Below, piece after piece: positions 1 through 12,411 of a stretch of DNA of 64,000 nt. The DNA is taken from NCBI RefSeq assembly GCF_020536995.1, contig NC_068355.1:5067764-5131763 (forward strand), read 5' to 3'. Source of the DNA: Dreissena polymorpha. Taxonomy: Eukaryota > Mollusca > Bivalvia > Myida > Dreissenidae. The notes below the pieces were generated by a model. It saw only the letters and a list, made by a program, of their open reading frames with translations, was not told the DNA's origin and made no database searches. The position numbers and the translations under genes are program-made. Every line of letters starts with the position of its first letter. Position 1 is the stretch's first letter.

Positions 1-273
1 GAACATATATGAGGTCCTAAAATAGATCATTGACAAGAACCGTGCGTAACAAATCAAGTTTCAGATGTACTTGAGTTGGTTTTAAATTTAACTTTTAATT
101 AGTCGATTACCATTTGATAGCTATGATTCAGTTTTGTTTTGTTTAGTAGACTGAGAATTATATTACCAGTTTATTTCTTTCATAAATCAACCAAGACTAT
201 TTCTGATACATAAAGGTCAGCCGTAGCACTTAAACATAAATCAACAGGACGTATTAAAACTTTATGACAAGCT

Positions 274-427
274 TGGCCTCGTGATCACTAAACATTTTTG
301 CAATCGAAAATTGATTTTAACTGTAATCGATTTTCATTTTTGCCTATCAACTACAATGAAAATCCATTTTCAATGACAAGCAAAATTGATTTTCGATTGC
401 AAAAACTGTTTTGTGAACACGGGGCCA
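274..427. mobile_element. 154-bp palindromic MITE (unit A)
   Basis: It opens tggcctcgtgatcac and closes with the near-complement gtgaacacggggcca. The inner arms tttttgcaatcgaaaa and ttttcgattgcaaaaa also pair. It could fold into one long hairpin. Confidence 0.75.
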
Positions 428-2666
428 GATTGCTGTTTATTTAGTATATATGATCATTTCTCTCCCCACCTGTATAATGCAATATAACATTGTCTTTTTT
501 ATTTAAGTCTTAAAAATGCCCGTTACAATTGAATGATTAATTATGATAGCTTGTGCAATATCATCTTATACATTGATGATAAATAAATGCCAATTAAAGC
601 ACTAACTTAAAAATGGATTATGCATTTTATTCAGAACTTTTAAAAGTGGTTTAAAACAGTTTACCAATTTTTTTTATCTGCGGTCCATACAAATTTGGAA
701 TATAACCACTGCTACTCTGTGTTTATCCGTTCTGAAGATATCACGATTAATATGAAGAGCGTCCTTGGCGCATTTGGCTTTCTACATATACTATTAATTC
801 AAAATGGTACAACCTAAAATCCACAGGATATAAGTTCCTGCTCAGGTATAAGCCATATTTCGTAGAAAAGTTTATAAAGTTAACATTTATCTATATCTTC
901 TTTTTTTTAAGCAACGTTAATGTTCATTCAAGTTAATATTCATAAAACGACAATTAACACATTATATTTACAATAATAGCGGGCTTTCTCAATGCACACA
1001 TCTTGATTTTGATCTACATGCTCTTCGTAAGGAAACTATGCCATATCATATAAACAATAACATGACAATAATGTTTAGATCTTTTCCACTTATTGGCAGA
1101 GAGTTAACGGTAAATGTTTGAAGAAAATTCTTTAAAAAGCTTTCTTTCAAATCTTGTTTGAACTTGATATTGTAGTTTTCTTGCGTCATATTTTGTGTTA
1201 CTATAGCGGTAAACGTTAGTGCCAATGCTATATTTTTTTATGTAATCTTTACGACGACGTTTTCATGGCTCAAACATAGCTATCGTTTTATTTTATACAT
1301 GTTTTTTTTTCTAGCACATTTATAAAACGACATATCTAAAGAGAAATGAACTGTGTCCAGCAAGAATAGCAGAAACAGGTTATGCCCACTAACCTAACCG
1401 ATTGTTAACACTACTTGAAAAAACGTATTGTTTTCCCTAAAATGGTATACTGAAATCTGAGCAAAAGCAGTTCCTTATCAATACAATAATAATTATATTT
1501 CAATAAAGAAACCTAACATGTTTTGGATCGTTTCATTGTTCTGTTCTGAAAATAAATAACGCTTTCGAATTTTGTAAAGGTGGTCTCTGAAGACCGAAGC
1601 CCGGAATTACATTTAACATACATCATAAGAATAAGAGAACAAAATATCGCCGGAGTGATTAATTGCAATACAGGTTCGAATGAAACGGTTATCGCAATAT
1701 CATTAATTTTGGATCAATTTTCCGTCGCATTTGTCATATTTAGATCACTTGATTTCTTCCCATTGAAATCGTATGACTTAAATTTGATTTTAATAAACGA
1801 ACGTAAATGGACGTCATCTTTGTATGCCTACTGTTTCATTTTCCACCAATTTTCAGTACAAGCAGTTAAAATAGTATTACTTTTCTTTATAAACATGCAC
1901 ATTAAATTATGTATACTTACTATGCTTTTCGTTTTGATAAGGTTTACTTAAGCTACCTATTGTTATTGTCCTTTGGCTACAAGTTCGCAAGTTCGCGCCA
2001 TAAATAGCATTATGATACATGCCATTTGCGGCCATCGAAGCTCCAGACCAATTCACGCATTTGCAGTTTAGTTAAGAGCTACGCTGTCTGCTCAAGAAAC
2101 CACAAGATATTGAGCAAATTTTTAGCGGACAGGGAAGAACCTTACCAAACTGCGCGAATATGTAGGATTTTGTTCTACGCCTGACGCATATTGCATTATA
2201 CCCATTTTCGCATGACGCGGCTTCTATATTTAAAGCTCAAAGATCAGCGTTACGCACAGACAAAGCATACCTCAAGAGCTGTGTCAGATATGATTGCAGT
2301 GCAGTTTCATGTGTTACTTACAGTTTTTCTTGCTTCTCACTGGCAGTTGCAAAGCTAGAAAACAGTTTTTCCTCAAATAATGCGTGTTAACATATTATTG
2401 TTTAATGAAACAGAAGATTAGCGGATAGAAAGATGCATTTCCGTGTTACGTTGCGACTGCAACTACAATGCGCCATAGATGAAACAGTTTGAGGGAAGAA
2501 AAGAGATAACAAAAGAACGCTAGAAGGAAATAACAGAGTGCAGGAAATAATAAATATGCAATACAGTAAGACATACAAAATGTTATTATGTTCTAAAATG
2601 ATATTTATTAAATTAATAATATGTATAGAAGAGTTCCAGCTTACTACTTACAACGTTCTATGTTAC
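428..2666. other. Presumed intron 1 of gene 1; no further feature seen
   Basis: It is AT-rich. A 123-codon plus-strand run at 1580-1951 lacks a normal start and is broken in unit B, so it is not a gene. The counterparts are 17858-20109 (gene 2 intron 1) and 36676-38925 (gene 3 intron 1). Confidence 0.5.
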
Positions 2667-2808
2667 CTTGCTGGTTATCAAATAGTTCAAAAGAATAGGT
2701 CCAGTCTTTACTTAAGTGCCTTAAATGGTGTGAAACTCCCAATTCCATAATATACATTATGTTAAGAAACCAAAGAAAAGCAATTAGGTACAAGTATTTT
2801 TCAATCAT
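2667..2808 (-). CDS. B4GALT-like: Gene 1: B4GALT-like exon 1 (membrane anchor); rest lies left of the window
   Basis: This minus-strand exon begins at ATG 2808-2806 (purine at -3) and ends at a CAAG|GTAACA donor. It encodes 47 residues plus one base. The start MIEKY is followed by a hydrophobic segment of about 18 residues (LYLIAFLWFLNIMYIMEL) and a short lumenal stretch ending DNQQ, as expected for the signal anchor of a Golgi type II glycosyltransferase. The one-base overhang (G) would join the TG that opens each downstream exon 2. An in-frame upstream ATG exists, but the frame upstream of MIEKY is not kept in unit D, so MIEKY is the better start. Exons 2-6 of this gene should lie to the left, outside the window. 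The exon is inferred from phase and conservation, not from transcripts. Confidence 0.6.
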
Positions 2809-3124
2809 CTCCGTTCTCAATTGTTTCTTTGTTTCACGATTTTCAAAAGCTGTCTTTTCGTTTGATTGAATGCCAGCTGTTTTACGAACATTGACCGCAC
2901 GATAACCATCATATAAGTTCGCGCAGAAAATATGGCAATTATTCAAATCGACATATTGTGGTTCGTTTCTAAGGCCTGTAAGGATTCAATAAAACATTTA
3001 ATGTGCTTCGTGTAACATAGCGTTGATTCGTGAATATACGTCCGAACAATTGTGTTAAAAATCAAACAATCCGTCAAAATAAAAACCAGACATGGGACCC
3101 AATGTTTGAAATGTAAATTATAAT

Positions 3125-3190
3125 GCCTCCATGGTGTAGATGTTGATATTTCGCATATTATATGAAAGTGTAAATATTCGAGTTTAGAGA
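3125..3190 (+). repeat. tRNA-like sequence, probable SINE head (unit A)
   Basis: gcctccatggtgtagatgtt resembles a tRNA 5' half with an A box, and attcgagtt a B box. The unit B copy (20577-20642) is closer to a tRNA: tggtgtagaggttgata and gttcgagtt. The acceptor stem does not close, so it is a relic. Confidence 0.4.
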
Positions 3191-3316
3191 CTGTTATGAT
3201 GGTAAATGCTTCTTCAACCGACTTTCATATGAAACCCTCGATCACTGGTATATAAGTCATCCGTTTACAGGCGGAACCTTATGTTGCCAAAGCACATTAG
3301 CTTATAACCACTTTAA

Positions 3317-3773
3317 AGGTTACAGTATTCTAAATAACCGTTTCATGTAGTGCTGTACTCTCTAAAAAAATATCATAGTTGATTCGAAGGCATGTTGTAC
3401 ACTTTTAAGTAGTGTTCTGGCTTTATTGTTTGGAGAAAGTAGTAGGGCATGAATAGGTGCTCATTACTAAATCCCTGAAATATGATAAACTTTGAGACTA
3501 AAGGAAAACATTGCACTGAAAGAGGTTACATTCCACTATTAAACGGCCGGAAAAAAAGTTGAAAAAACAGTCGATTTTGACTTTTGACAAATTCTTTCTT
3601 GGTTCGAACATGACATATCTTTTTTATTGCACGAATCGACTCCGCTTAGAATGGCCTTTAAGAAAAGGTATGGGTATGGGGGTCTCTATGTGCAAAATAT
3701 GGCATTTATTTTCGCTTAAAGATGTCGCTTTTACATTGAATTATATAGTGAAACTATTTAGTATATTGTGACC
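3317..3773. mobile_element. 457-bp MITE with TAA target duplication (unit A)
   Basis: The ends AGGTTACAGTATTCTAAATA and the complement of TATTTAGTATATTGTGACC pair imperfectly. TAA lies on both sides, and unit B shows the empty site ctttaaacact. A 3-bp TAA duplication suggests PIF/Harbinger, which is tentative. Confidence 0.65.
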
Positions 3774-3807
3774 TAAACACTTGCTAGCTCAAGTTCATTT
3801 AGATAAT

Positions 3808-6149
3808 CAGGGACCTATATAAACAAAGGGATGCGCAACCTCGCGATATCCCGATACAGCACGCGAAATAAACCGGTGCGCGAGATTTGATAATCTCGAT
3901 TGATTGGTCCCTGTGTAGCGATAATGCGGCTACACGATATCGATTGCGAGGGATTTCGCTTATTGAGCGGGTTACGTTTTTTCGGATTCAAATTATATTA
4001 TGTTAAATAAACAAGTACCTATTCGTTCAATTGTTGCGTTGTTGATCTCAAAATCAATCATTAATTAGTCTAATTATTACGCAGTATGTCGAACGGGGAC
4101 CCAATTATCGGACCCTTTGATGAATATTAATTGCCGTTTGTTTCGCCATGGTTAAATTGCCGTTGTTTATCGCACGTATGTGCATGTACAAAAGACCGGT
4201 CTTTTAATAGAATTAAAATGTTACCATGTTTTGTTTGAAATAGCAACATAATCAAGACATTTTAAGTGCAAACAACTGAAAATGTATAACTGTTCTTTTA
4301 ACCTCCGACGCAGCAAAGTTTCGCATGCCATTTTAATATTCACCAACAGAGTCGCTAAGAACCTGTGCGGCCAGACTGACCTTCATGTAGTTGAAGGAAA
4401 GCAGATTCATTCGATTGCGAGCGATTTCGCTCATTTATGGTGATAGTTGTTTCGCAATATTCGACTTTCGTTGTTTAATAAACAAATACATATTCGTTCA
4501 TTTTTGCCTTGTTTGTCTTGTAAATAAATACTTAGTAATATTAACACGCAGTATGCTACACGGAACCCAATTACCGGATGCGTTGACGAGTAACAATACC
4601 ATTTGTTTCACAGGGTTTCAATTGCCATTGTACATACTGTGCATGTAGCAAAAAACGGTCTTTTAATTAATTAAAAATGTTACTCTGCTGTGTGAAAAAT
4701 ACCAACATTATCAACGCCTGTCAATTGCTTACAATTTAAAATGTATAATTGTTCTTTTTCATCCGAGACAATGAAGGTTCGCATGCCATTATATTATTCT
4801 GTTGGACTACTTTTGAACGTGATATCCATAGTAGTACTGAAAGTCTTTTCGTGATTTCGTGTTCAATTATTGAACAAAAATCAGCAGAATTTGAAGGCAA
4901 GGCAATTCATAAAAGTCGTTTATGTTTTATTTCTCAGTATAAATCAGTAAATCACTGAAACATACACATTAGTTCATGCATGATAGGTAATCTTGGTATT
5001 ATTTAATTTTAAGAGTATGTGTAACAATACATTCATGTTACTAAGTGTAATCAGCATTCAGTTAAAGAAAATATTTTAAAAACTCAATAGCATGTAAAAA
5101 AATCACATGTTTGTTAAAGATTGTGCACAAGTAACCATTTGCAATGTGGAACAGAACAACATAAATTTGATTATAATACTAACAATTTTCTATTTATTAT
5201 TTCAACAACATAAGATTGAGATTCCTCCTGACATGGTGATGCAGAAGATTTATTCGAAGCCTACAGCAATACAAAAAGCTTACTAAAATTAAATACCAAA
5301 TTATCTTGTTTAAACAAGTTTGAAAATTTCATATTTATAATGAGTTTTGGGAACACATTTTTTATTAACATGCATTGAAAAGTAACGTTTGTAAACATAC
5401 CTACAAGATTAATATAGAGATAGTATTGACTGAGCCTTTCGAAAAAAGCTGTGACATATATTGATAACACTGATAGTGATTACAAAATAAAAAATGACTA
5501 AAATTCTATAATCTTTGAGCTATTATAAAATAATAAATTTGCAAATAATGTAAATTAAGTTTTCACCACACAATGCATTGAAATGTAACGTTTGTGAGAA
5601 TACCAACATGAATAGTATAGAGTTTTATTTGACCAAGCCTTTTGAAAAAAGCCACAACATATGTTTATCGGATTATGGAAGTGTAAACAATGATACGCAT
5701 GATTTTGTGGGTGTCCAGTCATTACACCCCCTGGACGTTACACCCCTGGTCTTTACACCCTCTAAGCCTGGACATTACACCCACCAAAATATTGATTAGA
5801 TTAGAAAGGTGTAATCAACTTATGAACCACCAATTGGATTTGTCATCACCGTTGTTTTTATTAGTAAATACAAAGCATAGTCGAAAACAAATAAAACAAT
5901 AAGATGTCTCTAATTCAACAAACCTTTGCAATGAATACTTCTTTGTTGGCAACACTTGGTTAATTTGTAATCTTAATCTGACCAGATCGCTTTGTCACGG
6001 TCTCTCTGTCAAAATGGCGGCTGTGAAAATTTGAATCGTCGCGCGAAGTCTCGTTGGGTCGCAAGTCTCGTTTCCGTTTTGCGTAACAACGCATTAGCTT
6101 GTTCTTCTTTTCATTGAGTAGCAAATCCCTTTGTTTGTATAGGTCCCTG
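3808..6149. mobile_element. 2.34-kb DNA element with 7-bp target duplication (unit A)
   Basis: The ends are CAGGGACCTATATAAACAAA and its imperfect complement. AGATAAT flanks both sides (3801-3807, 6150-6156). Unit B has the empty site (aagataatactgatagc at about 21610). Inside are an imperfect tandem duplication (3936-4300 against 4411-4775, each starting gattgcgag), a second imperfect repeat (about 5370-5480 against 5570-5690) and a TTACACCC cluster at 5724-5781. The short ORFs inside look unrelated to any known transposase. Confidence 0.8.
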
Positions 6150-6156
6150 AGATAAT

Positions 6157-7582
6157 ACAGATAGCATGAACCAACAAGGGAAACAACTCGTGATGTCACA
6201 AATTGTCAGTGTACAAAAAGTGGTACTTTATTATCTCGCTTAACATGGGTCTAAATTACGTTTAAAAGCTCTTTTCTGATTGGATGAAACAGTTCGAAAT
6301 CATCCAATAAATAAAGTCGAGATATTTATCTTGCGGAACATCCAATGCCATACCGCATGCAATCTATTTAGAAAGTAAAAATCGTAAACTAAAAAGTTTA
6401 TGTTTTTTTTCGCGGTCATATAAAGTGTTCCTGGCTGAAAACAGTGCAATATTACTTTTAAATCATTCATGTATTAGTAATTAGCAAGAAAGTGGTAGAA
6501 TATTTGTGTAAAACATTAGAATTTTTATTTAAACTTGTGTCTGCTACAAATTAACGAGTTTTTACGGAAATTACCGATTGTACAGATATCGATACAATCT
6601 CTTGCACGACGGTCACATTACATTCACCTCTGTGTTGGGCTCAGAACGGACTATTGTTATGAAAGCGTCTCATTCATGTCATGATCATTCCAAGCGTTCA
6701 TCATTGAGGTTACAGTATACTAAACAATCTCTTGCACGACGGTTACATTGCATTAACTGCATTAAAGAAAACAATCTCATACCATGATATCTTTTATCAG
6801 TCTAAATTAATTATTATAAAATTGATATGTTTTTTTATGTTAAGAAACCAACATACATAAATACGTCGAAACAATGCCTAACGTCACTCAATAAAAAATA
6901 TGTACAATTGTTTACATTTGTGAAGTGCGTGGAATGATAACATCTGTGTAAATGGGCAATAAAATAGTTCCAAAGAGTTGCATTAAAACTCACAAGTTTT
7001 TGCACGATTTATCGTACATTTAAAAGTCATATTTCTTAATTAAATGCATGCGATCTTAAATATCCACACAAATATACATTGTATGCGTTTGTTCGGTTTT
7101 AGCTATTTGGTAGACAAAATGGCGTGCTGAGCCTTATGCAGAGTTGTATGTGAGAGCAAGGAACGACAACTCTGCGTGGAGATTGATATCGATAGACATA
7201 TGAATCAAAGCGCTGTAGGCACTTAAGGCCTGGGGCTAGGTTTAGTGTGACGTAAAATGCATTTAGGATGTTTTGTCCGAATTTTTCCCTTTGTCCGAAT
7301 TTATACGGATTGACCCTAACGGTTGAGTGCAGAAGCTAAGAGACTGTAAGAAAAGACAATAGTTGTGTATATACTACAGTGTACATAGACGGTGGAGGAC
7401 AACACGATACTGGTTGTGGGAACGATAACCTTTTGTTCAACCCTACAGATCTGGTAGAGGTTCGTCTACATAGGCGGTGAAGATATACAACAACAACAAC
7501 ATGGCCGCAAAAAACTGTTATTGTTGGCGTCAAATTAATCACTTTCAATAGCCTAAAATAGCTTTCTATTACATAATTAACA
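6157..7582. other. Intergenic stretch, unit A
   Basis: Apart from the 598-bp GATATCGATA-bounded segment, it holds nothing recognisable. Short ORFs here are not kept between units. The counterparts are about 21617-22437 in B and 42416-43841 in C. Confidence 0.5.
6587..7194. repeat. 598-bp segment bounded by GATATCGATA repeats, absent from unit B
   Basis: GATATCGATA lies at 6587-6596 and 7185-7194, while unit B has it once (about 22040). An internal direct repeat (caatctcttgcacgacgg) occurs at about 6596 and 6724. It is either an insertion with a 10-bp duplication or a repeat-mediated deletion in B. The unit C copy is 42846-43453. Confidence 0.55.
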
Positions 7583-9532
7583 CACCGGGTATGCGGATAC
7601 TTTGATTACAGATGGCACTTCGATACCAGATAACAACAAAAGCCACGCTCGAGAGGTGAGTTCTTCAGCTTTTTTGCATTTATGTTCTGTTCATTTGGTT
7701 TTCAGACACGTAACATTGTTTGGTCGATTAATGGTATAGTACTTCGTGTTGCGGAGTAAAAAATCGTGGGAAAAAACAGTGGATTATGAAAAAAAAGATA
7801 AAATTCCATCGATAATCATTATGAATTCGATGATCAGTACGTATTTCAACAAAATAAAAATACTTGGAAATAAAGCAAGAACGTGCCAACTAATCAAAAT
7901 AAAAGATCAATATGTCCATTAATGTTACAACATTTTAAATTTTAGTTAACTAACGTAATTGAGGAATTTCAAATGTTTCAAGAGTCGGATGCCAAATTTT
8001 CATGGACACTTGTTTTACCGATCATCTCAAAGACAATGGCACTTCGATTCCAGATTACTCGACACTTTTTAACAGATACATCCCACTCTGTTTAGTGAAT
8101 CAGAAATGCAGAATTCGCTTTGGAATACTGTTAAAGTAAGCAGGCGATAACTAAAGATGTATGTACTGACGTAAATTAAAAACGAATTACCGAAACATGT
8201 TCTTATCCCTTTGGAATATGATAATGATTTCGTATAAATGTGATAGACACACGTGAAACTAATTTGATATGCCTAATGAGTACAGTCTTTATGACCATAC
8301 ATTTTCCAGTTTTCGAGTCACCCAACAGCTGGATCTTCGCATAGTACACAAGCTTAAACAATTTTAAATTACATTTAAAATGTAACTCATCAGACATATC
8401 GAAGATGTTAATTTAAAATTGTTTAACCTCATGTACTATGTAATTTTAAATTACATTCTTTGTAGCGAAACGACTGATCTAAAGCATGTATAATTATGTC
8501 CTAATGAAGGTACTAAGGCCATTTGCTTATATATACTAGATAGCGTGTCATGAAACATCACTCCGCTTAAACTACTAAGAGATTAATTTCAGCAGCAATG
8601 CAGGTCCGAAATTCTATTAGAACTTGTTGGCTCAATGCCATGAAATAAAAAATAGCAATAATGGTACAGGCGGTCGATGAAATGACACGATGGTGGTGTC
8701 AAAGTTGTGCATACCCGTCGTTGTTATTAATATAAACACAAAACATTCTGCATACGAACTTGGATATACGTGACATAATTATATAAGCAGAAATTAGCAT
8801 TTGATTTGAATCTTGTTCAAAATTTGCACTTACAATATTAATTATATAAATTAATAGTTATAAGATTTTTGAAAACGAACAACACCATTGGTTATATTTC
8901 ACACGTGTATGAAATTACGTTATGCATAGATTCCCAGTGTGTCGCGCTTGACAATTCAAATTGATTCGTACTTCAATATGTTTGGTAAGAATAGCCATAG
9001 TTTACATAAATGCATTTCATGTAGAACATAAAACTCGGTTATAAGAGTGCCCAATTTGTTGAAAGTCTCTGTTATCCGAAGTGCCCTATATCGGGAATCA
9101 AAGTATCCGCAACTTCATGAATACCACCTATTAAAACATGCTCTATCTTCGTTTATATTTCATTGAAAACTATAAAAATTTCAGTATTTGAAGCACAGTG
9201 ATTACCCTACATGCTGGAATATCAAACAATTTCTTGAAATATTTCTAAGTTGTTTTATTTTGTTGAAATGTTTACTGTTCATCCATTTCATGCTGTTTTC
9301 TGATCGTATTTTCTATTTTTGGGAGAAAAATCTACCAATCTTCCGTAAATGTTTTCTTTCAAAATAAAAAGGATACACCATTTATAAACTCGACCATGCG
9401 CCTTGTCTAAAAAACTAATCTTTATGATATAACTTTAAAAAACCCTGAGGAACTAACCTCTCGCGCGTGGCTTTTGTTGTTGTCTGGTATCGAAGTGCCA
9501 TCTGTTATCAAAGTATCCGCATACCCAGCGTG
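7583..9532. mobile_element. 1.95-kb inverted-repeat DNA element (unit A)
   Basis: The left end CACCGGGTATGCGGATAC and the right end GTATCCGCATACCCAGCGTG are inverted over about 90 bp. ATTAACA is duplicated on both sides (7576-7582, 9533-9539). A strong hairpin lies at its centre (8338-8372 against 8406-8440). Partial internal copies of the end motifs sit near 8038 and 9097. No transposase ORF was seen, so it is non-autonomous. Confidence 0.8.
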
Positions 9533-9597
9533 ATTAACAGATCAGGAAAACACTCATACTTCCTTTGTAATGTGTATACAAAAGAAAATCCACTTAA

Positions 9598-10421
9598 GCC
9601 CAAGTCTCACTTTTGTCGGTAGAGCCCCGGTCCATCCCGGTTTGCTAACGCCGGTCGACCGGGATTATTCGTAGAATTTTTTTAATGCAGTCACACTATT
9701 TCCCGGTGCCGCCCCGGTTGAAGCCGGTCAACAGACCGGTAGAATCCCGGTCAACCCGGACTGGCTACGGTTTATCCCTGTGAAGCCCCACAGAGCCCCG
9801 GTTGTCGCCGGTAGTGCCCCGATAAAAGCTGGCAGCGTCCCGGCATAGCCCCGGTTGTCGCCGGTTGTGCCCCGGTTGAGCCCCGGTGAAAGCCGGTAGC
9901 GTCCCGGCAAATCCCGGTATACCGTAACACCGCCGGCACTCACCGTGTCTATACCGGCATCAGACTCCGGCAGAGCAACGGCAACGCCCCGGTTTCACCC
10001 CGGTTGTCGCCGGTAATGCCCCGGCGGAGCCCCGGTGAATGCCGGTGGCGTTCCGGCAGAGCGCCGATTTTCTTATATACCGTAGCTATACCAGGACTCT
10101 AACGGCCTTCACCGGGGCGTTGCCGTAGCTCTGCCGGGGTATGAATGGGCCCAGGTGGAGCTACGGTGCCGTCCCGGTTGTTCCCGGTACCGTCCCGGTT
10201 GTTCCCGGTGCCGCGCCAGCGTTGTCGGTCCTTCCCGGTGACTGTGGTTAATCCCGGAGGTATTAAACATTTTAATACTTTCCCGGTGAAGTCCCGGTTT
10301 TTCCCGGTTCATCTCGGTCGTCCCCGATGAAGCCCCGGTTCATCCCGGTAGAGCCCCGGTTCATCCCGGTAGATCCCGTATCACGCACCGGGGCTCCGCA
10401 GGCATCATAGTGAGACTGGGC
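9598..10421. mobile_element. GC-rich ccccggt element (unit A)
   Basis: This is an abrupt GC-rich block in AT-rich DNA, made of degenerate ccccggt/cccggt repeats spaced 12-24 bp. The ends gcccaagtctcac...gagccccggt and accggggctc...gtgagactgggc are inverted, suggesting a fold-back element. Both strands give short repetitive ORFs (REQPGRYREQPGR and similar) that reflect the repeats and are not genes. Confidence 0.7.
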
Positions 10422-11073
10422 CTTTACCCTGATAAAGAACGGTGTACAGATTGTGTAAGTTGTCTCACGTAGAACTTTTCGCGCTCGATTTGCGCGCTCG
10501 ATCTGCGCAGTGAAATATCATATCCGGTAACTTGGTATATTTCCGAGAATGATCATGAATATTTGTTGTTGTTTTTTCATTTTCTTTTTTCTTGAATGTC
10601 TCGTTAACGCAAAATAAAATAACAATATCTTGAAATATGTTTATAAATACCAAATATAATGTCTTCAAAAAATGTCAGAAAAAAATTCTTCTTACTGTCT
10701 CCGTAGACACTCGTATCTTTTCGGCCTAGACCGTCAAGTGAGGAACTTATTCTCGCATGAATATGAACAAAATAATAAAAACTATGTCGTAGCCAATGCT
10801 TAGCTTCAATAATATTTTTTACACGTTTTATGACACTGTCATGTTATATAGTGATGTTCTGTATTTACAAGGCGGGTTATTGAGATCTGCGAAGAACTTC
10901 TTTAAATGCGCATGAACTACTGCCAAGTGGTAAATCGGACTTATGGAAATTAATTCATTCGTCGGTTTTGGCAGCCAGCCAATACTGACTGTCTCAGAAA
11001 TTTGTTTCGTTGCTATGGCCTTAGGGCTACGCCCCAGGCCAAAAACGACAGAATAGATTGCATATGAAACTGG
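10422..11073. other. Intergenic stretch with a small GC hairpin
   Basis: The only structure noticed is ggccttagggctacgccccaggcc-type pairing at 11017-11040, also seen at 29698-29721 and 47277-47300. Otherwise nothing is seen. Confidence 0.4.
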
Positions 11074-11211
11074 ATTTTTTCTAAGAAGAGTCTTTCTTTA
11101 AATAAAAATATCATAAAAGCGGAAAGTGCCGGCCCTGATTAGCCTGCACAGGCTGATCTGGGATGACACTTTACGCACATACATTAAACCCCATTTTCTC
11201 AGAACGAGGCT
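11074..11211. mobile_element. Half copy of the two-hairpin MITE (unit A)
   Basis: Only the right half is present: tcataaaagcggaaagtg, tagcctgcacaggct, gacactttacgcacat and ttttctcagaacgaggct. Confidence 0.7.
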
Positions 11212-11369
11212 CATATACATGACATTTGTCGGGATGGCGTACACAGTTGAAAAAATCTTTCCATCGTAAAAATCAAAACGTCCATACCAAAAAGACGGGA
11301 CTGTTGTTATTCTTGTCAACATGTTTAAAGTAACCCATGCTTGCCTTTTCTTCCACAGGATTGTCTTCT

Positions 11370-11488
11370 GAAAACACAAGTTTTGTTTTCCCGTCTCAAA
11401 AAAAAAATTAACTCGGAAAAACAGACTTATTTTGTGTTTCACCGAGTTAATTTTCTTTTGGAGACAGAAAACAGAATTTGTGTTTTTT
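11370..11488. repeat. Hairpin with about 47-bp arms (unit A)
   Basis: The arms are 11370-11416 and 11442-11488. The inner 13 bp (aaaattaactcgg/ccgagttaatttt) are perfect. It is conserved in B (30051-30176) and C (47630-47748). Confidence 0.65.
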
Positions 11489-12411
11489 TAGCGGTGATGT
11501 CACTTTAGTGCCACCGTAAAGAACGGTTTAAATATATTGAATGTAGTTTGATTACGAATGATAAAATGCAAGAATCAATCGACTCACAAACCAGAAACTG
11601 TGATTTTAAAATATTTAAGACGAACAAGTGTCCGCCCACATAAAACTTCAAATGAAACTTAAACTGGTGTATTTAGCTCATGGAATGCAACGGTTGTGTT
11701 AATGATAATAAAAACTCGTTGAATTTGCGTGTCTGCTTCATGAAAAAGTTACCAAATCTATTGTTGGTAAGATATTATAGTGTTAAAATAAGAGAACAAA
11801 TTTCATCAGCAGTTCTATCAAAAAGATGGTAATTGTAGTCGATAACTTTTTTTTTATCAACGGCTTAATTTATGGCAAAAAATACTGTCTGTGGCTGGTT
11901 ATAACATGTCAGACAATTTTTCGGTCCTTTATATAGTGCATATCGTAATCCCAAAAATTAACAACCCATCAAGTCGACTCTAGCGAAAAATGGACTCCTT
12001 ATTACAGCTAAAAAGGAAAGAACAAATGCCATCATCCTTTTTTTACTTATTCCAAATCATGTTTAGATTTGTTTGAAGTAATTTGATTGCACTGGTATAG
12101 CTGGAAGCGACAAGATTAATGCAACATTACTTCAGGATGTAGGTTCGCAAAGAAACTCATTTACCCATCCAAACGACCAAATGTATCGTCAAACAACGAA
12201 TTATAACCATAGATAATATGTTTAATTTAAAAGCTGTAATATATTAATAAATTTCAAGTTGCAAAAGCAGCCACTATGCATTTCTTATTGATGTTTTGAG
12301 GAATCTTATTATTGGAACTATAACCAGGTGTGAATAGTCTTATACGTAAACGCGTAGAAACTGACAGTGGGCTACATAACGTACTTAAGGCAATACTTGA
12401 GGTGGTTGTTA
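11489..12411. other. Intergenic AT-rich stretch, nothing recognised
   Basis: No conserved ORF, hairpin or repeat was identified. The counterparts are 30177-31100 and 47749-48671. Confidence 0.4.

Noticed and set aside
1580-1951. 123-codon plus-strand ORF, also present in unit C
   Set aside because: It starts at GTG rather than ATG, and its repetition only reflects the near-identity of A and C. In unit B small indels break the frame.
3125-3190. Functional tRNA gene
   Set aside because: A- and B-box-like motifs are present, but the acceptor and anticodon stems do not close.
7336-7548. 70-codon minus-strand ORF with a Val run
   Set aside because: The Val run comes from a caacaacaac repeat, the length varies in unit B, and no family is recognised.
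10109-10330. Arg/Gly/Pro-rich ORFs on both strands in the GC-rich block
   Set aside because: They follow the cccggt repeats, overlap on both strands and differ between units.
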